Shown piece by piece: positions 17,662-25,340 of a stretch of DNA of 64,000 nt (positions within the stretch are counted from its first letter, which is position 1; each line of letters starts with the position of its first letter). This DNA comes from Deltaproteobacteria bacterium (GTDB taxonomy: Bacteria; Myxococcota_A; UBA9160; JAJDAL01). Made by a program: the position numbers and the translations under genes. The DNA is taken from assembly GCA_029261875.1 (NCBI GenBank), contig JAJDAL010000005.1, positions 62,001 to 126,000 on the forward strand, written 5' to 3'. Below the pieces are notes generated by a model that saw only the letters and a program-made list of their open reading frames with translations, had not been told where the DNA came from and ran no database searches.

Positions 17662-18462
17662 GTGGCCCACCAGTTGACCGGAGAACAGCGCCAGTTTTAC
17701 GACGAGAACGGATACCTCGTGGTGCCCGGGCTGTTCGACGCGAGTGAACTCGCGCTCTACCGCCAGCGCTTCAGCGATATCGTGAGTGGCGCCGTGGAAG
17801 CGGCACCCGAAATGTTGCTGATGCGCGATGTGATGGTCGCCAAGGGAGCCGTCGCAGCCCAGTCGGACGAAGCCGCTACCGCCAAAGTCCAAGACTTTCA
17901 CAACGATCCGGTCCTGTATCCCGCGTATTCCACCTGCGCCAAGCTACTGGATTGGGTCGAAGCGTTCGTGGGACCCGACATCAAGACCATCCACAGCATG
18001 CTGATCAACAAGCCCCCCAATGTGGATGGCCGACACCCCCTCCACCAGGACCTGCTGTACTTCCCGTTTCGCCCCGCGGACCAGATTGTTGCGAGCTGGA
18101 CCGCAATCGATCCGTGCACGCGCGAGAACGGTTGCCTGGTCGTCGTTCCCGGCAGTCACAAGGGCGAGTTGCTCCCCCACGAAAACCCGGATTGGGAGTT
18201 CGTGAACTTCGCGTATTTCGGCGCCAAGGGGGTGGGGTCCCATCCCGAACGCGTTCACCTCGAGATGAATCCCGGGGACACGGTTTTCTTCCACCCGGTC
18301 CTGCTGCACGGCTCCGGTCAGAATCGAACCCAGGATTATCGCAAAGCGATTTCCTGCCACTATGCGAGCGCGGCGTGCCAGTTCTTGCCGGGCGCCAAAC
18401 CGGTCGGTCAGATGCGCCCCTATGTGCTGGTGCGAGGCAGCGAGCACGCGGGTGGTATCTAG
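17662..18462 (+). CDS. Phytanoyl-CoA dioxygenase family protein (PhyH)
   Basis: Predicted Fe(II)/2-oxoglutarate-dependent oxygenase of 266 aa, acting on a lipid-like or small organic substrate in the cytoplasm. The iron ligands are visible as HQD (in HPLHQDLLYF) and a distal His in FHPVLLHGSGQNRT, followed by the Arg-Lys that binds 2-oxoglutarate. The GTG at 17662 has AGAGGA just upstream; a GTG at 17644 would add six residues. It lies 12 bases before a luciferase-like monooxygenase gene, so both probably work in one degradation or modification pathway. Confidence 0.85.
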   Translation: MAHQLTGEQRQFYDENGYLVVPGLFDASELALYRQRFSDIVSGAVEAAPEMLLMRDVMVAKGAVAAQSDEAATAKVQDFHNDPVLYPAYSTCAKLLDWVEAFVGPDIKTIHSMLINKPPNVDGRHPLHQDLLYFPFRPADQIVASWTAIDPCTRENGCLVVVPGSHKGELLPHENPDWEFVNFAYFGAKGVGSHPERVHLEMNPGDTVFFHPVLLHGSGQNRTQDYRKAISCHYASAACQFLPGAKPVGQMRPYVLVRGSEHAGGI

Positions 18463-18474
18463 CGGGAGGTTTTC

Positions 18475-19539
18475 GTGAAATTCGCCGTTTTCTCGTTGAT
18501 GCAATGGGCGGAAGACCGCTCGCAAGCGGACGTGTACCGCAACGAGCTCGAGCAGTTCAGCGTGGCGGAATCCCAGGGGTACGACGCGGCCTGGCTCGCC
18601 GAACATCACTTCTCGCGCTACGGGATCGGCCCGTCGATCCACCTCACGGCCGCCCACGTCGCCGCGCGCACATCGCGCATCCGCATCGGAACTGCGGTCA
18701 CGATTCTTCCGTTCTTTCACCCCATCCGCCTGGCCGAAGAAGTCGCCATGCTCGACCACCTCTCCAACGGGCGCATCGATTGGGGTGTCGGGCGCGGCTA
18801 TCAGCGCCATGAGTTCGAAGGGTTCGGGGTGGACATCACCAAGAGCCACCTGATCTTTCGCGAACAATTGGAAGTGGTACGCAAAGCCTGGAGCGGGGAA
18901 CCCTTCGCCTTCGATGGGGAGTTCTTCCAGTTTCCGGAACTGTGTGTGTTGCCGACGCCGGTGCAAACGCCGCATCCCCCCATTTGGGTGGCGGCCATCA
19001 GTCCGGAAACCGTGACCTGGGCGGCGGACAACCGCTATCCGGTGCTGACGGATCAGTTCGCTCCGCTCTTCAAGATCGAAGAAAACCGCGCTGTGTATCG
19101 CGAACGAGCGAAAGCAGCGGGCCTGGATGTTGCGAATACGATGCTGCCAACCCTACGGCAGATCTACGTCGGCGAGTCGATGGAGAAGGCCCGGGAGGAA
19201 GCGGCCCCCGCGTTGCTTTGGTATTACCGCACGCTGTCTCGCGTGGGATCGCCGGGCAAAGGGTCTGGTGCGGTGCCGGAGAACTACTCGTTCTACAAAC
19301 TGTTTGGCGAAGAGCGCCTGAATCCCGACGCGGATCCGGAAGCATTCCTCGAATTCTTGTTCGAACACTGCACGGTGGTGGGAGACGAGTCCTACTGCCG
19401 CGACAAGATCGCGGAAATGCAGGAGCGCATCGGACTCGACTATCTGATCTCGTGGCAGAACTTCGGCAACCTGTCCCACGACGCGACGCTGGCCTCCCAG
19501 CGCCGATTCATCGAAAAAGTGGCACCGGCCTTCGCCTGA
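18475..19539 (+). CDS. LLM class flavin-dependent oxidoreductase
   Basis: Luciferase-like monooxygenase of 354 aa with a TIM-barrel fold, using reduced FMN or F420. Family landmarks are AWLAEHHFSRYG near residue 40, RIRIGTAVTILPFFHPIRLAEE near 65-86, the NGRIDWGVGRGYQ segment near 100, and PTPVQTPHPPIWVAA near 160. GGAGG at 18465-18469 supports the GTG start. It forms a two-gene unit with the PhyH gene 12 bases upstream. The substrate is unknown; the group includes alkanal, alkanesulfonate and long-chain monooxygenases. Confidence 0.9.
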   Translation: MKFAVFSLMQWAEDRSQADVYRNELEQFSVAESQGYDAAWLAEHHFSRYGIGPSIHLTAAHVAARTSRIRIGTAVTILPFFHPIRLAEEVAMLDHLSNGRIDWGVGRGYQRHEFEGFGVDITKSHLIFREQLEVVRKAWSGEPFAFDGEFFQFPELCVLPTPVQTPHPPIWVAAISPETVTWAADNRYPVLTDQFAPLFKIEENRAVYRERAKAAGLDVANTMLPTLRQIYVGESMEKAREEAAPALLWYYRTLSRVGSPGKGSGAVPENYSFYKLFGEERLNPDADPEAFLEFLFEHCTVVGDESYCRDKIAEMQERIGLDYLISWQNFGNLSHDATLASQRRFIEKVAPAFA

Positions 19540-19567
19540 GAATTTCCGAGTCGCTTCGCGATTGGGC

Positions 19568-20413
19568 TCAACTCGCCCGTCGCTGTGTGTCGCGCAGGAA
19601 CTCTAGGATGTTGCCCGCGGTCGCCTCGGGAGCCTCGATGGCAGTCATGTGGCCGATCCCGGGCAACACGACATGGCGGGCATTGGGTATTTCGTTGGCC
19701 ATCTGCTCGCCGGGGCCATAGAACATCGCGTCGTTCTCCCCAACGAGAACCAGCGTCGGACATTCGATTCCGCGCAGGCCTTCGAGATTCGGATCCGGGT
19801 CGCGGTAGAAGGAACGGCAGAATGCACCCAAGGCATCGGGATCGCCAATTCGAAACATGGAGCCCGCCAGGGCCCAGACGCGGTCCGGGTCCGGATGATC
19901 GTTGAGGCCTCCGAGCAGCGGCCCGCCGGCGGCGCGCATCAACGGCAGCAACACGTCCCAACTGCGCCCCTCGAAGAATTGCGCCAGAGGCTCGTAGGCG
20001 GCGCGGATTTCGGCATCGGTTCCGGCGAGCAATGCCGTGGCGGAACTCGAATTCGTGAGCACGAGGCTCCGCAGCCGTCCGGTGTTTCGCATGGCGTAAC
20101 GGGAAGCGACCATGCCACCCGTGGAATGCGTGAGAAGGTGGAAGCGATCGAGCCCCAGGGCATCCGCCACGCGGTCGATGTCGTCCCCCATGGTCTCCAC
20201 GTCGTATCCGGGCGATTCGCCCGATACGCGCGTGCGTCCGTGCGCCCGCATGTCGACGGAGACGAAACGGAAGTCCTGGGCGAAAGGATCCGAGAAACCC
20301 GCCACGTTCCAGTAAGTCGTATTCTCCGATAGTCCGTGGAGGGTCAGCAGCGGTTCGCCCTGGCCGTGTTCCTCGTAGTGAAAGCGCGCGTTGCCGCATT
20401 CCAGGAAAGGCAT
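19568..20413 (-). CDS. Alpha/beta hydrolase
   Basis: Cytoplasmic hydrolase of 281 aa. The catalytic triad can be read as Ser in HSTGGM (about 97), Asp in VGENDAMF and His in GIGHMTAIE near the C-terminus. The oxyanion segment is TLHGLSEN, with RAHGRT following. It resembles 3-oxoadipate enol-lactonase and carboxylesterase-like members, but the exact substrate cannot be told. It lies nine bases upstream of nothing co-directional but follows the methyltransferase gene at 20423-21229 by nine bases on the same strand, so the two probably form an operon. Confidence 0.87.
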   Translation of the reverse strand: MPFLECGNARFHYEEHGQGEPLLTLHGLSENTTYWNVAGFSDPFAQDFRFVSVDMRAHGRTRVSGESPGYDVETMGDDIDRVADALGLDRFHLLTHSTGGMVASRYAMRNTGRLRSLVLTNSSSATALLAGTDAEIRAAYEPLAQFFEGRSWDVLLPLMRAAGGPLLGGLNDHPDPDRVWALAGSMFRIGDPDALGAFCRSFYRDPDPNLEGLRGIECPTLVLVGENDAMFYGPGEQMANEIPNARHVVLPGIGHMTAIEAPEATAGNILEFLRDTQRRAS

Positions 20414-20422
20414 GGGGAAAAG

Positions 20423-21229
20423 CTACTTGACGGCGGCGATGAAGGCGACCCAGGAAGGGTCGTCGTCGGCTCGCTTGCGCACGGTATAGACACCGTTTCC
20501 CTCATCGGAACCCTTGTCCGAATTTTCCCAATAGACCTCGCTGGTGCGAAAGCCGGCCTCGGCGAGCAAGTCCCGCAGCTCGGGAATGGACCACAGGCGC
20601 CAGTCGTAGCGGAACGCGCGTTCCATGCGCGATCCGTCCTTGAACTCGAAATGGATGAAGTTGGTGGTGTGGTTGTGGATCGGATCGAAGCGGTATTGCT
20701 CGAACTCGTACCAGAAGTCGTCGATGCGCCGGGATTCTTCCATTTCGGTTTGTGCGTCGGGCCCGCCGTAGACGTCGAGAATGAAGATCCCCTGCTCCTT
20801 CAGGGACGCGCGCGCGGATCGGAAATAGCCCAGCAGATCGGTACGGTTCTTGAAGATGAAGTAGGAGAAGTTGAGCGCCATGGTGACGTCGACCTTGGGG
20901 CTCCGGACCAGTCGGACGTCTCCCTCCACCAGTTTCAAGCGGCTGCGCTCCTCTTTCTTGAGGAGGGCGATGTGCTGGTTGCGCCCCCATTCGAGGGGTT
21001 CGGGGTCGATGTCGACGGCCAGGGCCTTGTTCTTGCGGTGCGTCGCCACCCAGGTCGTCGCGATGGCCGCGGTCCCGCAGAAGTCTTCTCGGAAGTCCCG
21101 CGGCCGACGATTGAAGTGTCGTTTGAAGACGCGTTTGACGAGCGAGACATCGAATTCCGGGTTTTGGACGCTGCGCAGGTAGAGGTCGTACTTGTCTGCA
21201 CGCGTCGCCAGCGTCTTCTTCTTTTTCAT
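20423..21229 (-). CDS. SAM-dependent class I methyltransferase
   Basis: Protein of 268 aa with a Rossmann-type methyltransferase core: DFREDFCGTAAIA near 45-57 forms the SAM-binding loop, ALAVDIDPEPLEWG the acidic strand end, and ALNFSYFIF and IFILDVYGG later core strands. The basic start MKKKK at 21229 is preferred; the open frame continues upstream only as a shadow of the opposite gene. It is divergent from an acyl-CoA dehydrogenase gene with 54 bases between the starts, and is followed by the alpha/beta hydrolase gene. The substrate is unknown. Confidence 0.85.
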   Translation of the reverse strand: MKKKKTLATRADKYDLYLRSVQNPEFDVSLVKRVFKRHFNRRPRDFREDFCGTAAIATTWVATHRKNKALAVDIDPEPLEWGRNQHIALLKKEERSRLKLVEGDVRLVRSPKVDVTMALNFSYFIFKNRTDLLGYFRSARASLKEQGIFILDVYGGPDAQTEMEESRRIDDFWYEFEQYRFDPIHNHTTNFIHFEFKDGSRMERAFRYDWRLWSIPELRDLLAEAGFRTSEVYWENSDKGSDEGNGVYTVRKRADDDPSWVAFIAAVK

Positions 21230-21283
21230 GGCGGCAGAGCTTCGCGAATTGCGGCGCGAGCGCCAGGGGGGAGCGGAGGTGAT

Positions 21284-22384
21284 ATGCTGTCGCCCTTGAA
21301 TTTCGACCTCAGCGAAGAACAGGAAAGCCTGCGCGAAGCCGTTCGCACGGTGTTGGCTCGGGAGTGTCCGGTGGCTCTGGCCCGCGACGTGGTCGAGAAC
21401 GGGACCGTGGCCGACGCGCTGTGGCGCGATTGCGTCGAACTCGGCTGGCCCGCGCTCACGATCCCCGAAGCCAGTGGCGGGTTGGGGTTGGGGGCCGTCG
21501 AACTTGCACTGGTCTCCGAAGAGCTCGGCCGAGCGCTCGTGCCCGGGCCCTTGTTCGCGACCCTGACCCAGTTCATTCCCTTCGTACGCGAGGCGGGCAG
21601 CGCGGCGCAACAGCGCGCGCTGCTCGAACCCGTCGCCCGGGGCGAGCGCACGGGGACCCTGGCTACGGCGGGAGGGGTCTCCGCACGCCGCGATGGTGCG
21701 TCCTGGCGCCTCGCTGGCAGTTGCCGTTTCGTCATCGATGGTGCGATGGCGGACGAGATCGGCGTGGTGGCTTCGGTGGAGTCGGGCGATGGGGTCGCGC
21801 TCTTCGTGGTCCCGCGCGAAAGCGTGCAGGCGAAGATCACCCAGGCCCTCGACGCGACGCGACCGGTGGCGGAGGTCGCGTTCGATGGGGTGACGGTGGA
21901 CGCGCAACGGACGCTGGGCGAGCCCGGTACGCAAAGCCTCCCGCTCGAGCGGATTCTCCAGGAGGCGGTGCTGGGCCTCGCGTCCGATGCGGTGGGGGCC
22001 TGTCACGCGTTGTTCGATCGCACCCTCGCTTACGCCAAGGAACGCGAGCAATTCGGTCAGCCCATCGGCGCGTTCCAAGCCTTGCAGCACCGCTTTGCGG
22101 ACATGTTCATCGCGATCGAGAAAGCCCGTTCTTGTTGCGCGTTCGCGGCGATGACCCTCGACGAGGACGACCCGCGGCGGGGCATGGCGGTCTCGATGGC
22201 GAAGGCGACGGCGGGAGATTGTCAACGATTCGTCGGCCAACAGGGCATTCAGATCCACGGAGGCATCGGATACACCTGGGAATCGGACGTGCACTTGTTC
22301 GTGAAGCGCGCGGCCACCGACGATGCGTTGTTGGGAAACGCCGCAGAGCACCGCGCGCGCGTCGCGGGCTTGCTCTCCCTCTAG
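21284..22384 (+). CDS. Acyl-CoA dehydrogenase family protein
   Basis: FAD-dependent acyl-CoA dehydrogenase of 366 aa. The N-terminal helical domain starts with NFDLSEEQESLREAVR; the GASGG-like motif is EASGGLGLGAVEL; the C-terminal domain has REQFGQPIGAFQALQHRFADM and QIHGGIGYTWESDVHLFVKRA. It is shorter than typical catalytic dehydrogenases and resembles the small subunit partner found in sterol and bile-acid side-chain degradation (FadE-type heteromers), but this is inference. GGAGG at 21276-21280 supports the ATG at 21284. It is convergent with the [4Fe-4S]/SCP2 gene with only seven bases between the stops. Confidence 0.9.
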   Translation: MLSPLNFDLSEEQESLREAVRTVLARECPVALARDVVENGTVADALWRDCVELGWPALTIPEASGGLGLGAVELALVSEELGRALVPGPLFATLTQFIPFVREAGSAAQQRALLEPVARGERTGTLATAGGVSARRDGASWRLAGSCRFVIDGAMADEIGVVASVESGDGVALFVVPRESVQAKITQALDATRPVAEVAFDGVTVDAQRTLGEPGTQSLPLERILQEAVLGLASDAVGACHALFDRTLAYAKEREQFGQPIGAFQALQHRFADMFIAIEKARSCCAFAAMTLDEDDPRRGMAVSMAKATAGDCQRFVGQQGIQIHGGIGYTWESDVHLFVKRAATDDALLGNAAEHRARVAGLLSL

Positions 22385-22391
22385 GCTCTCG

Positions 22392-23936
22392 CTAGGGACG
22401 AAAACGCCGCCGCAGCTGCCACCACCAACGCTGCAAGCGCGATTCCGCCGGGGCGGTGGGGAAGATGCGCGGGAAAGCGAGGAAGGCACCCCAGTCTCCA
22501 CGCACGTGAAGCCGCCGCAGCATCAGTTGTGTCAGCGCCGATGCTTCGCCCCGATGAATTCGCAGGAAGAGTTCGCCCGCACATTCGATGCGGAGGTCGG
22601 GTTGAGGCGCGCTACCGGGTTCGACCACACAGCGGCCCGCGGCGACTTGGAGTGTCCAGTGCCCGGGGCCGGGTGCGGCGAAATCGAATTGGCAGGTGAA
22701 TTCGAGGCCCTTGGATTCGCTGCTGCGAAAGTAGTGGGGCATGCTGCGCATCATCGAATCCACGTTGGAAGTGCGGATTCGTTGGAGTTGGACCAGCCGG
22801 ATCCCGCCCGCTGTCGGCCGTGTGCGATCGATGGGCGTGCGCCACTCACCCGGCGGAATGCCGTGGGCTTCGCGCGCGCTCGGCGTGTCGATCACGAACT
22901 GTTCTTCGACCTGGCGCCGCGTGTGGGTCAGGGGCTTCAGGGTGTCGCGCAGGTAGTCCTTGCGAACGGACTTATCGGCGTGGAAGACGCCGTGGATCTC
23001 CGCGGGGCAGGTCGCCACGCAATTGAAGCAGCGATATTCGACCTTGAACGCCATGGATTGCCACAAGGCCGCGATCTCGGCATCGCTCCAGCGTTTTTCG
23101 AACCGTTTGGGGCGCGACTCGCCGAGGTCGCGCACCAGATCCAGAAAGCCCGGGATCGAATCGCGATAGGTGTGGTTGTAACATGCGAAGAAGTCGAAAT
23201 CGCCGTCGGCCCCGATGGCATCGGTCGGGCACGAGGCCACACACAGATTGCATTCCACGCACGGATTCCACTGCATGGGCGTCGTGTAGGCGTCGTCTTC
23301 CAGTACGAGATCCGTGAGAACCGTGTCGAGCAGGCAATACGCCCCGAACTTCGGATGAAGAAAGTTCCGGCTGGTTCCGATTACGCCGAGCCCCGCGGCC
23401 TGGGCGACGAGCTTGTGACTCAGGGGCCAGATCTTGTCGGCCCAGCGTTGGGAGACTTCCTGGGGCCAACCGACGGTGGTCGTGAGTCCGTTGCCGCCGA
23501 GTTCGCCCAGCAGTTTCACCACCTGATGGCCCGCTTGAAACAACCGTTCTTCGCAGCCGTAGAGTTCGTGATTGGCGGTGGGGAGATAGCGCGATTGCAT
23601 CGCGGCTTTGTTCTCTTCGGAGACCAGGCAAATCAACGTGTAGGTATGGGGATAGACGTACAGCATCTCGTCGCGCTCGTGCGCGATGGCGGGATGGTCG
23701 AAGCGCACGAATCCCACGTCGTCCGCGAACGCGAGCAAGCGTTGCTTGAGGTCGCTGCCGGAAATTGGCGATTTCACGTGACGCGGTCGTATTTCTGCGG
23801 AATCGATCTCACGGATATCGGTGAAGGGCCAGCGCGCAGCGGTGCGCGGCGGTAGGGGGGCGTCCTTGGGGCGACCGGGGGCAGGAAAGGGAAAGTCCCA
23901 ATCGGCGGACGAGCGCGGGCGTTTTTCGTCGCTCAC
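22392..23936 (-). CDS. Reductive-dehalogenase-like [4Fe-4S] protein fused to SCP2 domain
   Basis: Protein of 514 aa with two parts. Residues ~1-370 look like a reductive dehalogenase or epoxyqueuosine-reductase-like iron-sulfur protein. It has CVECNLCVASCP (first cluster) and CFNCVATCP (second cluster with the first Cys placed elsewhere), plus the GLGVIGTSRNFLHPKFGAY segment before the clusters. Residues ~405-500 resemble an SCP2 sterol-carrier domain (FTCQFDF, WTLQVAAGRCVVEPG, LFLRIHRGEAS). No Tat signal is visible, so it is probably cytoplasmic. A TAGAAT -10-like element ends exactly six bases before the GTG start, so the mRNA may be leaderless. The combination suggests reduction of a hydrophobic, sterol-like substrate; this is inference. 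Confidence 0.75.
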   Translation of the reverse strand: MSDEKRPRSSADWDFPFPAPGRPKDAPLPPRTAARWPFTDIREIDSAEIRPRHVKSPISGSDLKQRLLAFADDVGFVRFDHPAIAHERDEMLYVYPHTYTLICLVSEENKAAMQSRYLPTANHELYGCEERLFQAGHQVVKLLGELGGNGLTTTVGWPQEVSQRWADKIWPLSHKLVAQAAGLGVIGTSRNFLHPKFGAYCLLDTVLTDLVLEDDAYTTPMQWNPCVECNLCVASCPTDAIGADGDFDFFACYNHTYRDSIPGFLDLVRDLGESRPKRFEKRWSDAEIAALWQSMAFKVEYRCFNCVATCPAEIHGVFHADKSVRKDYLRDTLKPLTHTRRQVEEQFVIDTPSAREAHGIPPGEWRTPIDRTRPTAGGIRLVQLQRIRTSNVDSMMRSMPHYFRSSESKGLEFTCQFDFAAPGPGHWTLQVAAGRCVVEPGSAPQPDLRIECAGELFLRIHRGEASALTQLMLRRLHVRGDWGAFLAFPRIFPTAPAESRLQRWWWQLRRRFRP

Positions 23937-23942
23937 GCGGCT

Positions 23943-23948
23943 ATTCTA
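23943..23948 (-). promoter_or_regulatory. -10 element giving a leaderless start
   Basis: TAGAAT on the minus strand is followed by six bases and the GTG at 23936, which places the transcription start on the start codon. No clear -35 is visible. Confidence 0.35.
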
Positions 23949-24012
23949 CGTCAAGCGGCCCTGTTGGGTAGCGCGAGTCTTGCCGCCCATATCGTATTGA
24001 TAGGCCGCTACC

Positions 24013-24120
24013 GTATACTGGGACCGTGTGAAGGTCGGATCGATCGATCCCAAGGGTCTCCCTGCGGAACTTCGCACCCACATCCGGGTGACGGCGCTGC
24101 ACATCGAGGGCACGAAATGA
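24013..24120 (+). CDS. Possible 30-aa leader peptide overlapping the hydrolase start
   Basis: A -10-like TATACT (24015-24020) is followed by a GTG at 24028 that opens 30 codons (VKVGSIDPKG and onward, ending EGTK). Its TGA (24118-24120) overlaps the ATG of the next gene as ATGA, so translation could be coupled. The peptide has no recognisable family and may be a regulatory leader or chance. The coordinates here include the -10 element. Confidence 0.3.
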   Translation, partial: VYWDRVKVGSIDPKGLPAELRTHIRVTALHIEGTK

Positions 24121-25301
24121 GATCTCCGCAACTCGAACACGCGCTGTCGATTCCCGCACAACTCGCGTGGGGAGTGGTGACGGAGAGCTGGGCCGCCCTG
24201 CGGGGCCAAGCGTCGCCACCCGACGCACCGGACGACTTGTCTTCCTGGGAAATCGTGGGCGAGGCGTTGCTCGATCGATTGTTCAAGCTTTCGACCCACG
24301 TCATGACGGGCGTTCCCGAACCGGAAGTCATCCAGGGCGCCTTGCGCGACGCGACGATTGCACGCGATCTCTACGATGCACTTGGTTTCTTCCAGGATCC
24401 GGCCAGCTATCACGGTGTACCCGACGGAGGACCGTTCTCGTCGCTCGAAGAATCCTACGCTTGGGAAGGGACGTTGCGACGAAAGTACGGGCACTTGCGT
24501 TTCGACAGCGGTTACACGCCGCATTCGGGCGAACCCGGGCGGCAGAAATGGATGGACCACCCGACCAACTCGACCGCACACGCCTACGTGTTGGAACACG
24601 CAGGCGCCCCGCGGCCGTGGTTGATCGGAATCCACGGCTTCGGAATGGGACCGCCGTGGATCAACTTTTCCGGTTTTCGCGCCCAGCACCTTCACGACGA
24701 CCTCGGTTTGAACCTCGTTCTGCCTTGTCTGCCGCTACACGGAACCCGCGGGAGTTCGGCGTTTGGTGGACGCGAATTGCTCGCGCCGGATTACGTCCGC
24801 TTGGTCCTGTGGTTCGCGCATGCCGTTTGGGACGTGCGCCGCGTCATCCGCTGGATTCGCGAACGCTCCGACGCGCCGATCGGTCTCTATGGGGTGTCCC
24901 TCGGAAGCTGCGTTGCGGCCCTCGTGGCCTCCCTCGAAGACGGACTGGATTGCGTGATCACCGGCCTGCCGGTGGTGGACTTTCCCAGTCTGGCTCGGGA
25001 CAACGAACCGTGGGTCTATCGGCGCCACAGTGAATCCCTGGGTGCGGATTGGGATTTGATTCGCGACATCACCCGCGTGGTTTCCCCCCTCGAACTGACG
25101 CCGCGCGTTCCCCACGCCGGGCGTTTCATCTACGCGGGGCTGGGCGACCGTGTCGTGAGTTCCGACCAGGCGCTGGCGTTGTGGCGACATTGGGACAAAC
25201 CCTCGATTCGGTGGTTGGCCGGCGGACACGTTCTCGGGGGGTGGCGCGGAGCGCCGGACTTCATGGAAGAGAGCCTCCGGCAGGTGAATTTCATCCAGTA
25301 G
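24117..25301 (+). CDS. Alpha/beta hydrolase, large esterase-like form
   Basis: Protein of 394 aa. The hydrolase core starts near residue 160 with the strand WLIGIHGFGMG, the nucleophile elbow is GVSLGS with Ser261, an acid is likely in GLGDRVVS and the catalytic His in AGGHVLGGW near the C-terminus. The first ~155 residues are a helical cap specific to this family. GAGGG lies six bases before the ATG at 24117. It is divergent from the [4Fe-4S]/SCP2 gene with a 180-base gap containing a TATACT box. The substrate is unknown; a lipid or ester is likely. Confidence 0.82.
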   Translation: MRSPQLEHALSIPAQLAWGVVTESWAALRGQASPPDAPDDLSSWEIVGEALLDRLFKLSTHVMTGVPEPEVIQGALRDATIARDLYDALGFFQDPASYHGVPDGGPFSSLEESYAWEGTLRRKYGHLRFDSGYTPHSGEPGRQKWMDHPTNSTAHAYVLEHAGAPRPWLIGIHGFGMGPPWINFSGFRAQHLHDDLGLNLVLPCLPLHGTRGSSAFGGRELLAPDYVRLVLWFAHAVWDVRRVIRWIRERSDAPIGLYGVSLGSCVAALVASLEDGLDCVITGLPVVDFPSLARDNEPWVYRRHSESLGADWDLIRDITRVVSPLELTPRVPHAGRFIYAGLGDRVVSSDQALALWRHWDKPSIRWLAGGHVLGGWRGAPDFMEESLRQVNFIQ

Positions 25302-25328
25302 GGGTGCGGTTCCCGCCGGGAACACAGC

Positions 25329-25334
25329 TACAAT
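25329..25334 (+). promoter_or_regulatory. -10 element giving a leaderless start
   Basis: TACAAT is followed by six bases and the ATG at 25341, so transcription would start at the start codon. No Shine-Dalgarno sequence lies between. Confidence 0.4.
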
Positions 25335-25340
25335 TTTCCG

